The notes beneath the pieces were generated by a model, which did no database searches, was not told the origin of the DNA, and worked only from the letters and a program-made list of their open reading frames with translations. A stretch of DNA of 64,000 nucleotides from Morella rubra (lineage: Eukaryota > Streptophyta > Magnoliopsida > Fagales > Myricaceae), in NCBI GenBank assembly GCA_003952965.2, contig CM025852.1:13855033-13919032 (forward strand), read 5' to 3'. The translations under genes and the position numbers were made by a program. This document shows positions 20,830 through 32,420 of the stretch, in pieces; the first letter of the stretch is position 1; each line of letters opens with the position of its first letter.

Positions 20830-23745
20830 GTGTTTATTATACTTGCACATCTTTAAGTACTAATATGATTTGCATATTATCAGACATTTGCTATGATAGT
20901 TACATGTGTTTGAAATTACTTACACATCATTAAGTACTAATCGGATACTTATATATAATTAAGTACTAAAAAGATTTTCATACTCCTATACATGTGCTAT
21001 AATACATCTATAGTTAATAAAGTTATTTTTATAATTTAATTACACATCATTTAGTACTAATAACATTGTCTGTAAGTTTTAGAAGGCACAGTTCGACCAA
21101 AAACAATGTAGATTCGAATGTTAGAACATTCGAACATAGAAAACGACACTATTTCGGTATTAGTGGACATTCGAACGCTAAGACAGAATTTTGTTAGAAC
21201 ATTTGTTTAGCAACTCATGACGCCATTCAGCTAAAAAATCCTTGTTTGGATGGCTGAAAAACATTCTCAAATGGTATTTATTTGCGCAGAAAAATTTTCG
21301 CCTTTTTTTCGGTACATACCATTATAATGTAAATCAAGCACGTTCGAACGGACACACAGAACGCAAATACCACAGACGAGGCCAGAAGCCCCATTTCTTC
21401 CCAAACCTCTCAAAACACCAAAAAATACCCCATTCTATTTTTACACCATTCCTTACATTCTTTAACTTATTGTTGTAAGAAAACACTAAAATGAAGCTTG
21501 CTTGTGTTCGGAGGTGAGTTTTATCAATTTAATCAATGCAATTTTTATTTATTTTTTTGCATAAATTTTGTATTGTTGTGGCTTAAATTTTTTGACGAAA
21601 TTGATGATTAAATGCGCATGGGTAGTTTCATATGTGGTTAGGGATGTTGAATGCAAGTTCTAGAAGTAAAAAAAAACATGTTTTGGGGTTGATTTTGTGT
21701 TTCTGGGTCGTGGTTCTTCTTGTGTTTTTCCACAGTGTTCAAACGTGTAAAAGTTGAGTTCGAATGGTATTGCTAAAATGTAAAAGTTGAGTTTGAATAG
21801 TAGGTGACATTTACGTTCGAATGGTGCATTTTACACCATTCGGACAGCTTGTTCTCGTTCGAACTTTTTTTATTTTTTACGAAAATTAAAAGTTATGTAT
21901 TCTACATGAAAAACGTAAATGAAAGGTCTTGGACCTCAAATGGTTTTGCATCACTATACAGTACTAACATCAAGAATAAATTAATGGGGAGAATAACAAA
22001 AAGTAATCCTACATTGTCCGAACCGTCACCTTTTATTGTGTTGAAAATCTTTTGGCCGCACATCAGACCTAAAAAGTAGTTATGGGTAAAATAATTGTGG
22101 CATCAAATTTGTCTCCTTCACATTTTTAGAGCATGCTAAGATGGACAAGCGAGCTACAAGGCTAACAGCGCTAGGAATTTTGTGCATATGAACAAAATTT
22201 TCCTGTCAGTGAGACCAATGATGGGCTTTGAAAGGGTATAAAATGCGTGTTCTATGATATTTATTTGTGAGGTTATAACAGATACTAAGGATTCCTCCAA
22301 TATCTTAGAACACATATGTTATCTTCACAACCCATCATTAGCCTTATTGACAGGGAAATTTTTTGCATATGCACAAAATTCCTTATGCGGTTAGTCTTGT
22401 AGCTCATTTGTCCATCTTAGCATGCTCTAAAGTTTGGAAAGAGTAAAATTTGACGTCACAATTATTTTTTCCAAAACTGTTTTGTAGGCCTTATGAGTGG
22501 CCAAAATATTTTCAAAAGTTGGGCCCTACAGACCAGAGTATTGCTATCTAATTCTTTCCATACAATGAAAGGTGATGCTTGACAATGTTGGATCAGCTTT
22601 TTATTCTCTCCATTAGTTTCTCTGTATGTTAATATTGTTACAGTGATTCAAAACCATTTAATATCCAAGACCTTTCATTTAGATTTGTCATACAAAATGC
22701 AGAACTTTTAATTTTCATAAAAAACAAAAAAAAAAACGTTTTAACGTGTTTGATTGAGAACAAGCCGTCCGAACGGTGTAAACATGTAAGTTATAATCTT
22801 TCACATGCATCAACCCTATTTGGGGCCTTAGTTTCTCCTAAGCTGGAGATTGGAGCACCTTCTCTGCAAACATCATCAAGTAGCTGTATAGGTAAGTTAT
22901 TTATTTCTGTATGATGCTTACTTTTTTCTAATAATTATTTTTGTCAATAATTTAATCATTATATTGATTACAATTTGTGATTCAGAAAGACGAGACTCCA
23001 AGAAGAGTTACAAAAAGCCTTGACGCAGTTAGACCCACAACAACGGCCAAGGTAGACTATTTATTTTATTGTGTATTATATTTTATTTTCTTTCTGTGTT
23101 TTTTGAATATTGTGATTAATTATTTAACATTAGTTTGGTGCTTGTTAATAAATTTGTTATTTAATTTCTTTTCTAATAATTTTCTACTGATAATTTTTAA
23201 AAAATAAAAAAATGCTAAATAAAAATTGTTCCAACATTAAGAACAAATCATTCAGACGCTTATGCAACTCGACGTACAATCAAATTTGAACGATTCAGCA
23301 TTTTTGTTCTTTGACCGTTCGAACACTAAACTTCCTACACGTCCAAATGCAAAAGCTGGATATCGAATGGACAGATCTTTAATCGTTGTAATGTAGCAAG
23401 AACGTTTTGAACGTGTTTTTTCAAACATCCAAAATAGTGCGAACATTACGATGCAAAGCATTGCAACACATTAAGAACGATTACAAATGTTTATTTTTAA
23501 CTCATTGGAACAGTTATCAAAGGCATCAAACATCACAATAATTATTGTTCGAATGGGTATTGTCAATATCGAACATAGATAAATTTACCATGGGGTGACA
23601 ATCGAACGTTTCAGAAAAGCATGGGAAGTCGTTTGAACAGTTAGTTCTGAGAACCGTTCTGAAGGGTTTGAATGGTAACATTATTTTGGGACATAATACT
23701 CTTTTCGTCTCAAAAAAGCTTTCGAAATTGGGTTGTTAGTACAAA
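20830..23745. repeat. TTCGAA-rich repeat region, probable CACTA-like DNA transposon debris
   Basis: About 20 variants of GTTCGAAYGG are scattered on both strands, for example near 21112, 21133, 21170, 21341, 21758, 21814, 21859, 22770, 23318, 23548, 23606 and 23630. The palindromic core is TTCGAA. Short exon-like pieces with splice signals occur at 22811-22891 (ending at GTAAGT) and 22984-23051. Arrays of short subterminal motifs are characteristic of CACTA elements, but no CACTA terminus was found, so the class is an inference. No protein is recognised. Confidence 0.4.
21830..22782. mobile_element. Foldback element of about 0.95 kb
   Basis: Two arms of about 400-450 bases face each other around a centre near 22300. 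Left TTTACACCATTCGGACAGC mirrors right GCCGTCCGAACGGTGTAAA. AATGAAAGGTCTTGGA mirrors the text at 22660-22680. GAGCATGCTAAGATGGAC at 22130-22147 mirrors GTCCATCTTAGCATGCTC at 22411-22428. The arms differ at many single bases, so the element is not new. It has no ORF. It lies within the TTCGAA-rich region and its ends carry the same motif. Confidence 0.7.
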
Positions 23746-25600
23746 TGGCACGACGGACAAAATCCACCCCAAAAAAGTTTCAGGGATAGAATTCATGTGT
23801 TTTGGGATGGACTTTTCCGTCCCAAAAAATGTAATTTATTGAAGTATACCACTTCATTGAACTTGTTAATTTGGTTAGTGGCCGCACTATGCAAAACTGC
23901 ACATGACTACTCGAGTCTAGTCAATGGCGACCTGGCCCTCCCAAGAGAGTTTCTTCACTCATTGCTAATGCTCGAACAACTGCAGCATACTATGCCAGGG
24001 GCGGCTCAAAGGTAATTGGGCCCTTAGGCGAAACATCACAGTGAGGCCTTCTATAATAATTTATAAAAATAAAATATTAATAAAAATTTAGTTAAAAAAT
24101 ATTTTCTAATTTTTGAATGCAAAATTACTTATCAAAGTTTTATATTCTAAATTTGTTAATATATCATTTTCAATTTATAAATGGCTAATCCATTTAATCT
24201 TTCTTGATCATAGTAGATTTTAAGTAAGATTTTATTAGTTTTAGTTTTAAAAAACTTCTTTATGCAAAGCAATCGTTTTAGGTATTGTCAATAATATTTA
24301 TAAGCAATACTGCATTTAGAAAATAGTCAATCCTTTTTATATATTTAATTTTAAATTGAGGTAGTCATTTTTAAAATCTTCTTTAACAATTTCAATTCTG
24401 AAAACAAATCTAAACCATCAATATTAACATTAATTTCATGTTTTAAAAACATTTTCACGTACAAACAATATTTTTTCAAGTTATCCTCATCCAAAGATTT
24501 CAACTTTCAAATTTCTACAAATACAAATACAGTTTACGGATTAATTGCACTCTAGTGAGGACAGGAGTGATCTTGATCCCAGATAGAGTTGGGAAGGTAC
24601 TGGCATAATATTATTAGTTTTATAAATTTAAAAAACTTCTAGCTTTATGCAGTGAAGCAATCGTTTTAGGTATTGTCAATAATATTCTATAACCAATACT
24701 GGCACGACGGACAAAATCCACCCCAAAAAAGTTTCAGGGATAGAATTCATGTGTTTTGGGATGGACTTTTCCGTCCCAAAAAATGTAATTTATTGAAGTA
24801 TACCACTTCATTGAACTTGTTAATTTGGTTAGTGGCCGCACTATGCAAAACTGCACATGACTACTCGAGTCTAGTCAATGGCGACCTGGCCCTCCCAAGA
24901 GAGTTTCTTCACTCATTGCTAATGCTCGAACAACTGCAGCATACTATGCCAGGGGCGGCTCAAAGGTAATTGGGCCCTTAGGCGAAACATCACAGTGAGG
25001 CCTTCTATAATAATTTATAAAAATAAAATATTAATAAAAATTTGGTTAAAACATATTCTTCTAGCTTTTTGATATGCAAAATTACTTATCAAAGTTTTAT
25101 ATTCTAAATTTTTAATATATCATTTTCAATTAATAACATGGCTAATCCATTTAATCTTCTGTCAACTTGATCTTAAGTAAGATTTATTAGTTTTAGTTTT
25201 TAAAAACTTCTTTATCAAAGCAATCTTTTATTATTGTCAATAATATTATAACAATACTTGCATTTAGAAACAATCTTTTATAAATTATGTTAAATGAGTG
25301 TAGTCTCCATTTTTAAAATCTCTCTTTACAATTTCAATTCTGAAAACAAATCTAAACCATCAATATCTAATACATAACTTCTGAAAATTTTCACGTACAA
25401 ACAATATTTTTTCAAGTTATCCTCATCCAAAGATTTCAACTTTTTCAAATTAAAAAAAAATAAAAAAAAAATACAAATACAAATAATAATAAATACAACA
25501 AATAAAACATAAAATATAAAGTTTAGGATAATTGCACCTAAACTTTAGTGAGGACGAGTGATCTTGATCCCACAGATACGAGTTGGGAAGTACCAATATA
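23746..25600. repeat. 954-bp tandem duplication
   Basis: TGGCACGACGGACAAAATCC begins at 23746 and again at 24700. The first 330 bases of each copy are identical or nearly so. They include a 72-codon open stretch that I do not recognise, the tACTATGC site and the hAT-like left end. Downstream the copies diverge mainly by small insertions and deletions. The duplication therefore includes pre-insertion flank plus the first part of the hAT-like element. Confidence 0.85.
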
Positions 25601-26306
25601 TGAGGAGAAAAAATAGGATGGTTGAGTGGATTTTTAAGTAGTTTTTTACTTAACAGCAATCCAAATATTGTCTCAGATAATTGTGAAATGGTTTATAGAT
25701 TAAGCCCTTTTAAAGATGGATTTTTAGTTGTTAATTAATGCATACAACAGTAAAAATATTAAATAATTAGATAGCGTAAACCACCACGAATTATTTTTGT
25801 TTGTCAAGTACTATGGTAAAAAAAATTAAATGAATTAAGTGTGAGATTTTATAGGATTTCTTGAATCAATTGCCAACTAATCTTAATAAGATTTTATAAG
25901 ATATTAATTTTATGAAATTTTGTTTGAATCAATTTGCAATTAATATCTTTTAAATAAAGAGAGTTAGGTTGATAGAGACTTTATAAACTGGTGAAGAGTT
26001 AATGATTCTTTCAATAAGGAGATTTAATAAGCCTCTTTATAAAATAAAAATTAATTAATTAGACTTGAAGATATGCCTCTAATAAACGAATTAATAACGG
26101 CGTTCCTTTTATCAAGGAGATTTATTAGGCCTAATAAAAATTAATTAACTAAAATTCTATACAAATAGCTTTAATGTTACATTTTTTAAGCCTTATCATT
26201 AAATATTTTTTAAATATACCTATTAACGAAAATTTTTAATTAGAGCCTCCTTAATTTGGAGGTCTTACACAACTGATTACCCTACCCATACTTGGAGCCG
26301 CCCCTA
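23996..26306. mobile_element. Non-autonomous hAT-like element, 2.3 kb
   Basis: The left end is CAGGGGCGGCTC and the right end is GAGCCGCCCCTA, an inverted pair typical of plant hAT elements. The flanks TACTATGC (23988-23995) and TACTGTGC (26307-26314) are 8-bp target duplications with one mismatch, also a hAT trait. The interior is AT-rich and has no transposase. The left terminus occurs a second time at 24950 because of the internal 954-bp duplication. The frame before the element resumes after it as HLIQELVKV, which supports the insertion model. Confidence 0.75.
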
Positions 26307-26516
26307 TACTGTGCACCTCATACAAGAGCTAGTCAAAGTCAGACCGCGTCACCGAATGCTCTACCCCCATAGGCCGCCAGTCAAATTAAGCAACTGAAAA
26401 TAGTACACTTATCTTCGCCAAACTTCCCTTACGGTGTCTCCTCTCTGTGGCCCACAATTATTATGTGATTACAATCAGTTGTGCCAATTAATTGGCCAGA
26501 ACTAGACGCCAGCAAC

Positions 26517-27684
26517 TAAGGGCTGAGCAAAAATTCCGGTAAGAATCGGAAAATTCCGGTTCCAATTTCGATACTGGAATTCCGGTTCCGGTTCCGCATA
26601 TATTGGAATCGGAACCGGAAGCCTTTTTTGACATTTTCTGGAATCGAAAATTCCGGCGGAATTGCCGGAATTTTCGATTCTGCTGCTCTTGTTTTTTTTT
26701 TTTTTTTTCGTTTTAGATAGTTCTTAGTTTTAAAAGAATACGTTTGACCTGGTCAAGGTCATTAAGACACCTTTATGCCATGAGTCTCCCATCTCCTTCG
26801 ACTTTCTCCCACCCCTTTTCTCCCGAGTGCCTTTCCCCTTTGTCACATTACTCTCGGTCTCTCCATCTCTCTCTCCATTTGTCTATCTCTCTCACTCTGT
26901 CCAGTTCAAGTTCCAACGGTGACTGTCCACGTTCAAGCTTCCTGCCGCCGTCACCATCCAGGTTCAAGCTTCCAGCCACTGTCCCAACAGCTCATCCATA
27001 CCTCTCAGCTCTCTCTCTTACTCTTTGGCCAAAATCTCTCTCTCTAACTCTTTGGGATCTCTCTTTGGGCGCCAAATCTCTCTACTAAGCATCTCTATTT
27101 CTCTTTGAACTATATGTTTCAAGGTTTTTGATTACTTGATTAATGATTTCGGGATCTAGGGATTTGATTGGTTTAGATTGGGGATCTAGGGATTTTTGAA
27201 TTTTGATTGGTCTGATTGCATAAGTTGGTTGGTTTGATATTTTGATTGTTCTTGATTTAGGGATTGGTTCAGATTTAGGTATTTAGGGGATTTGATTGTT
27301 CCTGCATAATGGATTTGGGTATTCGAAATTGGGTATTCAAAATGAAAAGGTGGTGCATTTTATATCATTGATCAAGATACCTGTATTTTCTTTCTGTTGT
27401 TGGTGACAAAATATAACTGAATAGGTTTGATTGCTCACTGATTCGGGTGGTTTGTTTGATTATTTAAATTTTATGTTGTTTGGTTTGTTTTTTCTTGAAA
27501 AAATATGGCCAAAAAAATCTAGATATTGAACCGGAATTTCCGGTTTCCAATTCCGGAAATTCAGGTTCCATTCCAGTTCCGTTCCGGTATTTACCAGAAT
27601 GGAACCGTAAAAAATTTTGGATTCCGGTGGGTACCGGAACCGAACTGGCCATTCTAGTTCAATCCGTTCCAGTACTCACCCTTA
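26517..27684. mobile_element. CCGGAAT-rich TIR element, copy A
   Basis: The left end TAAGGGCTGAGCAAAAATTCC faces a right end that reads TAAGGGTGAGTACTGGAACG on the other strand. Both ends are packed with CCGGTTCC and GGAATTCCGG words. The flanks share CAGCAA, an imperfect target duplication. The interior 26740-27100 is a pyrimidine-rich stretch with CTCTCT runs and a 114-codon open frame of low-complexity serine-leucine text, not recognised. It is probably hAT-like, by comparison with copy B. Confidence 0.55.
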
Positions 27685-28638
27685 CAGCAAGCTAGTGACC
27701 ATCTTTCGTTGCAAGTTTCAAGTATAAATCTAGGGATTGGGATTCATTCCCAACGGTACGGATCTAGAGTTCTTCGTATAGACGTTATGAGTTTTTTTTG
27801 CTTGAAAAATACTTTTCGTAACTAAATCTGTGTTTTTGGTAATAAAATGTTTTTGACACTAAAATCCAAAATTCCTGTAGCGAAATATGCTTTCGACAAA
27901 TCTCAAAAATACTAATACCTAAAAAACACAGTTTTAGCTAATCCCATCATATAATTTATAAGCAGACGGGAAAGAAACATCAAAACGTAAACTTGGTTTG
28001 AGTCAGAACTAACCGATCGTCCACAAACATTTTTTGTACAGTTAACCTTACCACTTTCACGAACAAAAAAGTTACAACCTTAAACAATATTTACGCATGA
28101 AATATTGTCCTAGACAGAAAAATTGTCGTTCTCCGCCTAAACATGTTTTAGGCAACAATAATAGTCACCAGTTAAAAGAAAGAAAAAAAAAAACCAAAAG
28201 ATCACCCCTAAATAATTTCATGTTACGCTTGTATTATTCCTACACTTAAAATTGCATGTCTTGTTCTAGGCAAATACGGAACTCTAATTCCCTTTTTTTT
28301 AGAAAAAAAACTTCTAATTTACATTATATTAGCGCATGAAAGAGTTGTATCCCTTGTTCTTCATTGTCTCGATGCTTGAACATACTAGTGTGAAGCTGAC
28401 TAGATACAGAATCCTTTTCTTGCAACACCATTTAAAATTGCATTTAAACCATAGAAAGTAGTATCAACAAAAACAAATACCTATTTTTCCTATTTTGAAA
28501 ATTACCCGTGAATTATTTAATGTTAAACCTAATACTTTTGGCCATTGTAACCTATGTAAAATTTAGGCGTAATTGCAATTGCAGTTCTTGTAATATTGAA
28601 AAATTGTAAATAAAAAAAAGCTCATATGGTAAGAAAAG
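27685..28638. other. AT-rich sequence between TIR elements, no gene seen
   Basis: The longest frames are short and low in complexity. There are several poly-A runs. Nothing with recognisable protein or RNA structure was found. Confidence 0.5.
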
Positions 28639-29211
28639 AGAAGGGTGAGCAAAAAATTCCAATAAGAATTAGAATTTCCGGTTCCACTTTTGGCATACAT
28701 CGGAACTGGAAGTCATTTTTGGCAATTTCCAGAATTGGAACTGAAACCAGAAATTTCAACAGAATTACCTGAATTTCCGGTTCCCCTTTTTCTAAAAAAA
28801 TAAAATAAAAATAGTGTCAAAATAAAATATAACATATGTAATTTGATTGAATGTTTATTTTAGAATCTAGATTTTAGATGAATATTTTATTTTATTGTTA
28901 ATTTATGATGAATAACTAAAAAATACCGAAATTTCTATTTTTTTTTTTAAAAAAAAAAAATATAGGTCCAAAATAAAGTATAACATATAGAATTTTATTG
29001 AATGTTTATTTTAGAATTATATTTTGGATGAATGTTTACATTTATTGTTAATTTATGATGAATAAAAGAAAAATATTCTAAAAATTCAGTCCAAAAAATA
29101 TTTTTGACTCATTAGGGCCCCAAAAAAATATGTCCAAAAAAGTCCACATGTCAAACCGGAATTTCTGGTTCAAATTCCAAAAATTTCAGTTCCGTTCTGA
29201 TATCCACCCTT
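28639..29211. mobile_element. CCGGAAT-rich TIR element, copy B
   Basis: The left end AAGGGTGAGCAAAAAATTCC and the right end ATATCCACCCTT are inverted copies. The element is bracketed by an exact 8-bp repeat AAGAAAAG (28631-28638 and 29212-29219), which fits hAT-type insertion. The interior holds a near-duplicated AT-rich block: AACATATGTAATTTGATTGA at 28831 resembles the text at 28982. It has no ORF, so it is non-autonomous. Confidence 0.65.
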
Positions 29212-29539
29212 AAGAAAAGATCATTTTGGCTCCTGTGGTCGCGTTTTTGTTAAAATTTGATATCTCTATGCATCCATTTCTCTTTCGATTGCAGTAAATG
29301 CAGACATAAAGAGCATATTACTTATTCTTATCTAACTTCTCTTGAATACGTGAACAGATTTACCTTTATTGAAAGAGACATGGAATAATTTTAAGAAAAA
29401 ACGTGACCGTCGAAATCTAGATGTAACAAAAACCATTTTTTGAATCATCTAGATCATCCTCTCTTGATGAAAGTCGTATGATCTCCTCATATTGGTTTCA
29501 ATAAATTTTATAGTAGCTTCAAAAAAAGAAAGGCATGGC

Positions 29540-30050
29540 TTGACCTAAGGGTTGGATACCAGAAAGGATAAAATCAAAATTCCAAAAATCGAAAACCGAA
29601 AGTCCTAGTTTAAATATGTGGCCTTTCTTGGTCAGATTATGTTTGGGCCCTGCTTTTTAGGCATTCTGGGCTGAAATTTTGGCTAAATTTTTTTGTTATA
29701 TATCATAAATTAACAATAAATAAAATGTAAAATAAATATTCATCTAAAATCTAAAATAACATTACAACGTTCTAAAATCGTGGTCATCAAAAAACAAAAT
29801 CATTTCTCCATCATCCATGATCTGTGGCATGTCTTGCCTTCAACCACATGTTTAGGATATCCTATTTCTTTTATAATAAAAAACAACCGAAATTGAAAAT
29901 TCCAGTATTTACGCCGAAATTTCCAGTTCTAATTTTGATCCTGAAAAATGCTAAAAATGCATTCCGATCCCAATTCCGATATGTGCTATATGTAGAATCT
30001 GAACCCAGAATTTCAATTTTGGTCATAATTTTTGCCCACCCCCCAAAGTT
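29540..30050. mobile_element. Possible third copy of the CCGGAAT-type TIR element, degenerate
   Basis: AAGGGTTGGATACCAG at about 29547 and, near 30035, the stretch ending TTTTTGCCCACCC look like worn ends of the same family. The interior again has runs such as GAAATTCCAG-like and CCGATCCCAATTCCGAT words. No target duplication was found. Confidence 0.35.
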
Positions 30051-30389
30051 GGTTTTGATACAAAACTCTTAAAAGTGGTACAATTCATGAAAAAAGGGTC
30101 TTCTATGCAAACATAACATTATAAAAATATATAATTGGCTACTTCATTATTCACATAGAGTGACTTGAAGGCATACAAAGAGAGCTTATGATAAAATAAA
30201 CTACATCTTGATCTAATAAAGTCCTAACCCTTAATTGAAGAGACTTACATAGTCAATCTACTTACTAATTTATTCCCTAATTTGTTGGAAAAAGAGTTTC
30301 CAAATGTTTACATAATTTATTCCCAAATTTGTTACATAATCAATCTACACAAATTTTCTATTATAGTGTTTCCAAATCAAAGAACTTAA

Positions 30390-30584
30390 GGTGTGTTTGA
30401 TTGTTAAAATTTTGGGAAATGTTAAAATTTTAGGGTATTGGATTTGGTGAAAAAGTGAAGAGAATATAATTTTTAATATTTATTATAGTAAAAAGTAATT
30501 ATGATGGGGAGAGAGATATTATATTATAATTTTTTATTGTGTTAAAATTTTAGGAAGTGTAAAATTTTACACTTCAAACGCACC
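30390..30584. mobile_element. MITE of about 195 bp
   Basis: The left end GGTGTGTTTGATTG faces CAAACGCACC at the right end. The interior repeats GTTAAAATTTT words in both directions. It is short and AT-rich and has no coding capacity. Similar ends occur at 37529-37822 and 40102-41041, so this is a local MITE family. Confidence 0.6.
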
Positions 30585-30614
30585 CAAATGAAATGAAAAT
30601 CCTACTATGCATTT

Positions 30615-30958
30615 TGATAGAATCACATATTGTACTCGGCCCAAATAGGAAATAAAGCCCACTTGCAGCTAAATGACTAGATCAAGCTAACCCAAGAAAC
30701 ATCAGCCCATTAGTCAAATAATGAGCGAGAACAACAATCACACTCCAAGCGGGAGTATACCTTCCCCTAAGCCTATAAATACAAGGTACCCCACTCTATT
30801 TTTTATCTCTTGAATACCATTAGAATCCTTTAAACCTCTTAAAGATCTCTTCCTAACTTAGGCATCAGAGACTCTTCTTCGGTGTCACCTTTCTTCTACT
30901 TACTTGCAGACCCAGATCCTTGATTGGTTACTCTTCTCAATGATTTTTGGCATCATCA
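30615..30958 (+). repeat. 5' LTR of the gypsy-like element
   Basis: Begins TGATAGAATCACATATTG and ends CATCATCA. A TATA box TATAAATA lies at 30774-30781, so transcription would start about 30 bases later. Confidence 0.92.
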
Positions 30959-31040
30959 GTTGACACCGTTTGTGAGAAAGTCTTTTCCTCAATCAAACCT
31001 TTCTTTTACGATCCCTTAGAAACACACCCTTTCTCCAGAG

Positions 31041-31184
31041 ATGACTCCTACTCAAGAACACAAAGCTGAGAAACCCGGTATCCTTGTTATCCCCGTGAAC
31101 CATGGGCGAGCTGCAAATGGATCAGTCATACTGGCAATCCTTGCCCAACGCATGGAGGCAATCATCAAAAGTTTGATGCCGTAG
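31041..31184 (+). pseudogene. Gag-like N-terminal fragment of the gypsy-like element
   Basis: The ATG at 31041 opens 47 codons including ILVIPVNHGRAANGSVILA, then a stop. It sits about 80 bases after the first LTR, where gag of a gypsy element starts. Downstream open stretches (31441-31715) do not continue it recognisably. It is too short to be functional. Confidence 0.4.
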
Positions 31185-31594
31185 CCCCTCCCCATCTCCA
31201 CCCCCTCCGCTTCATGACGAAGAGGTCCAGGTGATCTTGGTGAACCCAGCTCCCATCCTCTCCCTGAAAGCCAGGCCGGAGACACGCCCGACCGACTTAG
31301 GTTTAGATGGACCAACAAGCAACGCTACAACTCCTATTGTAGTAGATGGAACAATTCAAAAGCGGCCGCCAACCAATGACCACTTTCAGTAGCTCACCCT
31401 TTACCCCAGCAGTGTTGGCTTGCCACCTCCCCCCTGACCGATGATGATAGATCACAGTCCTTGCACCAAATTACACATGCCCTGCAGTCATACCTGGATG
31501 CCATCTTATGCAGGGCCTTCCTTAAAAGGACCAGTGATAAGTGGTTTTTCAGCGCCCGAACCAGACCCCACACGCCGACTCTCCAAGAACCGAA

Positions 31595-32420
31595 CTCACG
31601 CAGTTACATTGCGTGGTTCTATGTAGCATCAAGGCTCGAGAGACAAGGAAACGTCAGACTAGTGAATGCGACAAAAAGTGGAGAAAGACACTTAAATAAC
31701 GCTATCAAAGGATAAACGCCTCATTTACACTGCCGTAGATTAAGGCAGACTCACCATTTCTAGCTACTCTCACTTGCAATAAAAGATTAACCAGGCCAAG
31801 GTAGACAAACGCCCCTACCCGTCGATGGTGATGGATGATAGATCAAACAGTCTTGAAACTTGTTCTCCGAACAAGGTCGGCCGTTATGACCTGCAGTGTA
31901 GGGCATGAATTCCGAAGAATGCCCATCTAAATTACGAAAATGGATGCCAGCTAAAAATTCAGCCTCCCTGCGTCAATTGACACCTTCGAACAGTTCAGCT
32001 CCCTATTTATAGGGCATTTCGTATCCAGACGCATAAGGTGACCAACCTCGTACTTGTTCGACATCAAGCAAGAACCGAAAAAGAACTCACGCAGTTACAT
32101 TGCGTGGTTCAAAGGAGGCAGTCATTGTAGCACACGCGGCCGACAATATTTTGGAGAGGTGTTAAACAAGGCCCAAAAACAAGGCCTCGAGAGACAAGAG
32201 AAACGTGGTTGGGATACAGACTATTCCAACCCCTGTGAATGCCGACAAAAAGTGGAGAAAGACCACTCCCCACGACCAAATAAATAACGCTATCCAAAGG
32301 ATAAACATTTACCTGCCGTATATTAATAGGATTAAGGCAACTGAAGAGTTTTGAAATCACCATTAGAAAGTGTTTGCTAGCTACAAGTCTCACAAAGAGA
32401 AACGATTGCAATAAAGATTA
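31595..32420. repeat. Direct repeat with one internally shortened copy
   Basis: CTCACGCAGTTACATTGCGTG occurs at about 31597 and 32083. After it the same ordered words (GAGAGACAAG, GACAAAAAGTGGAGAAAG, AAATAACGCTATC, AAAGGATAAAC, CTGCCGTA, ATTAAGGCA, TAGCTAC, GCAATAAA) occur in both copies. The left copy spans about 195 bases and the right about 340, because many short pieces are missing from the left. Confidence 0.75.

Noticed and set aside
20830..23745. A complete CACTA transposon
   Set aside because: The motif array fits, but no CACTA/G termini, 3-bp target duplication or transposase text was found, so only a tentative class was given.
26744..27088. 114-codon serine-leucine-rich open frame
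   Set aside because: Low-complexity pyrimidine-rich sequence inside a TIR element; no motif and no splice or promoter context.
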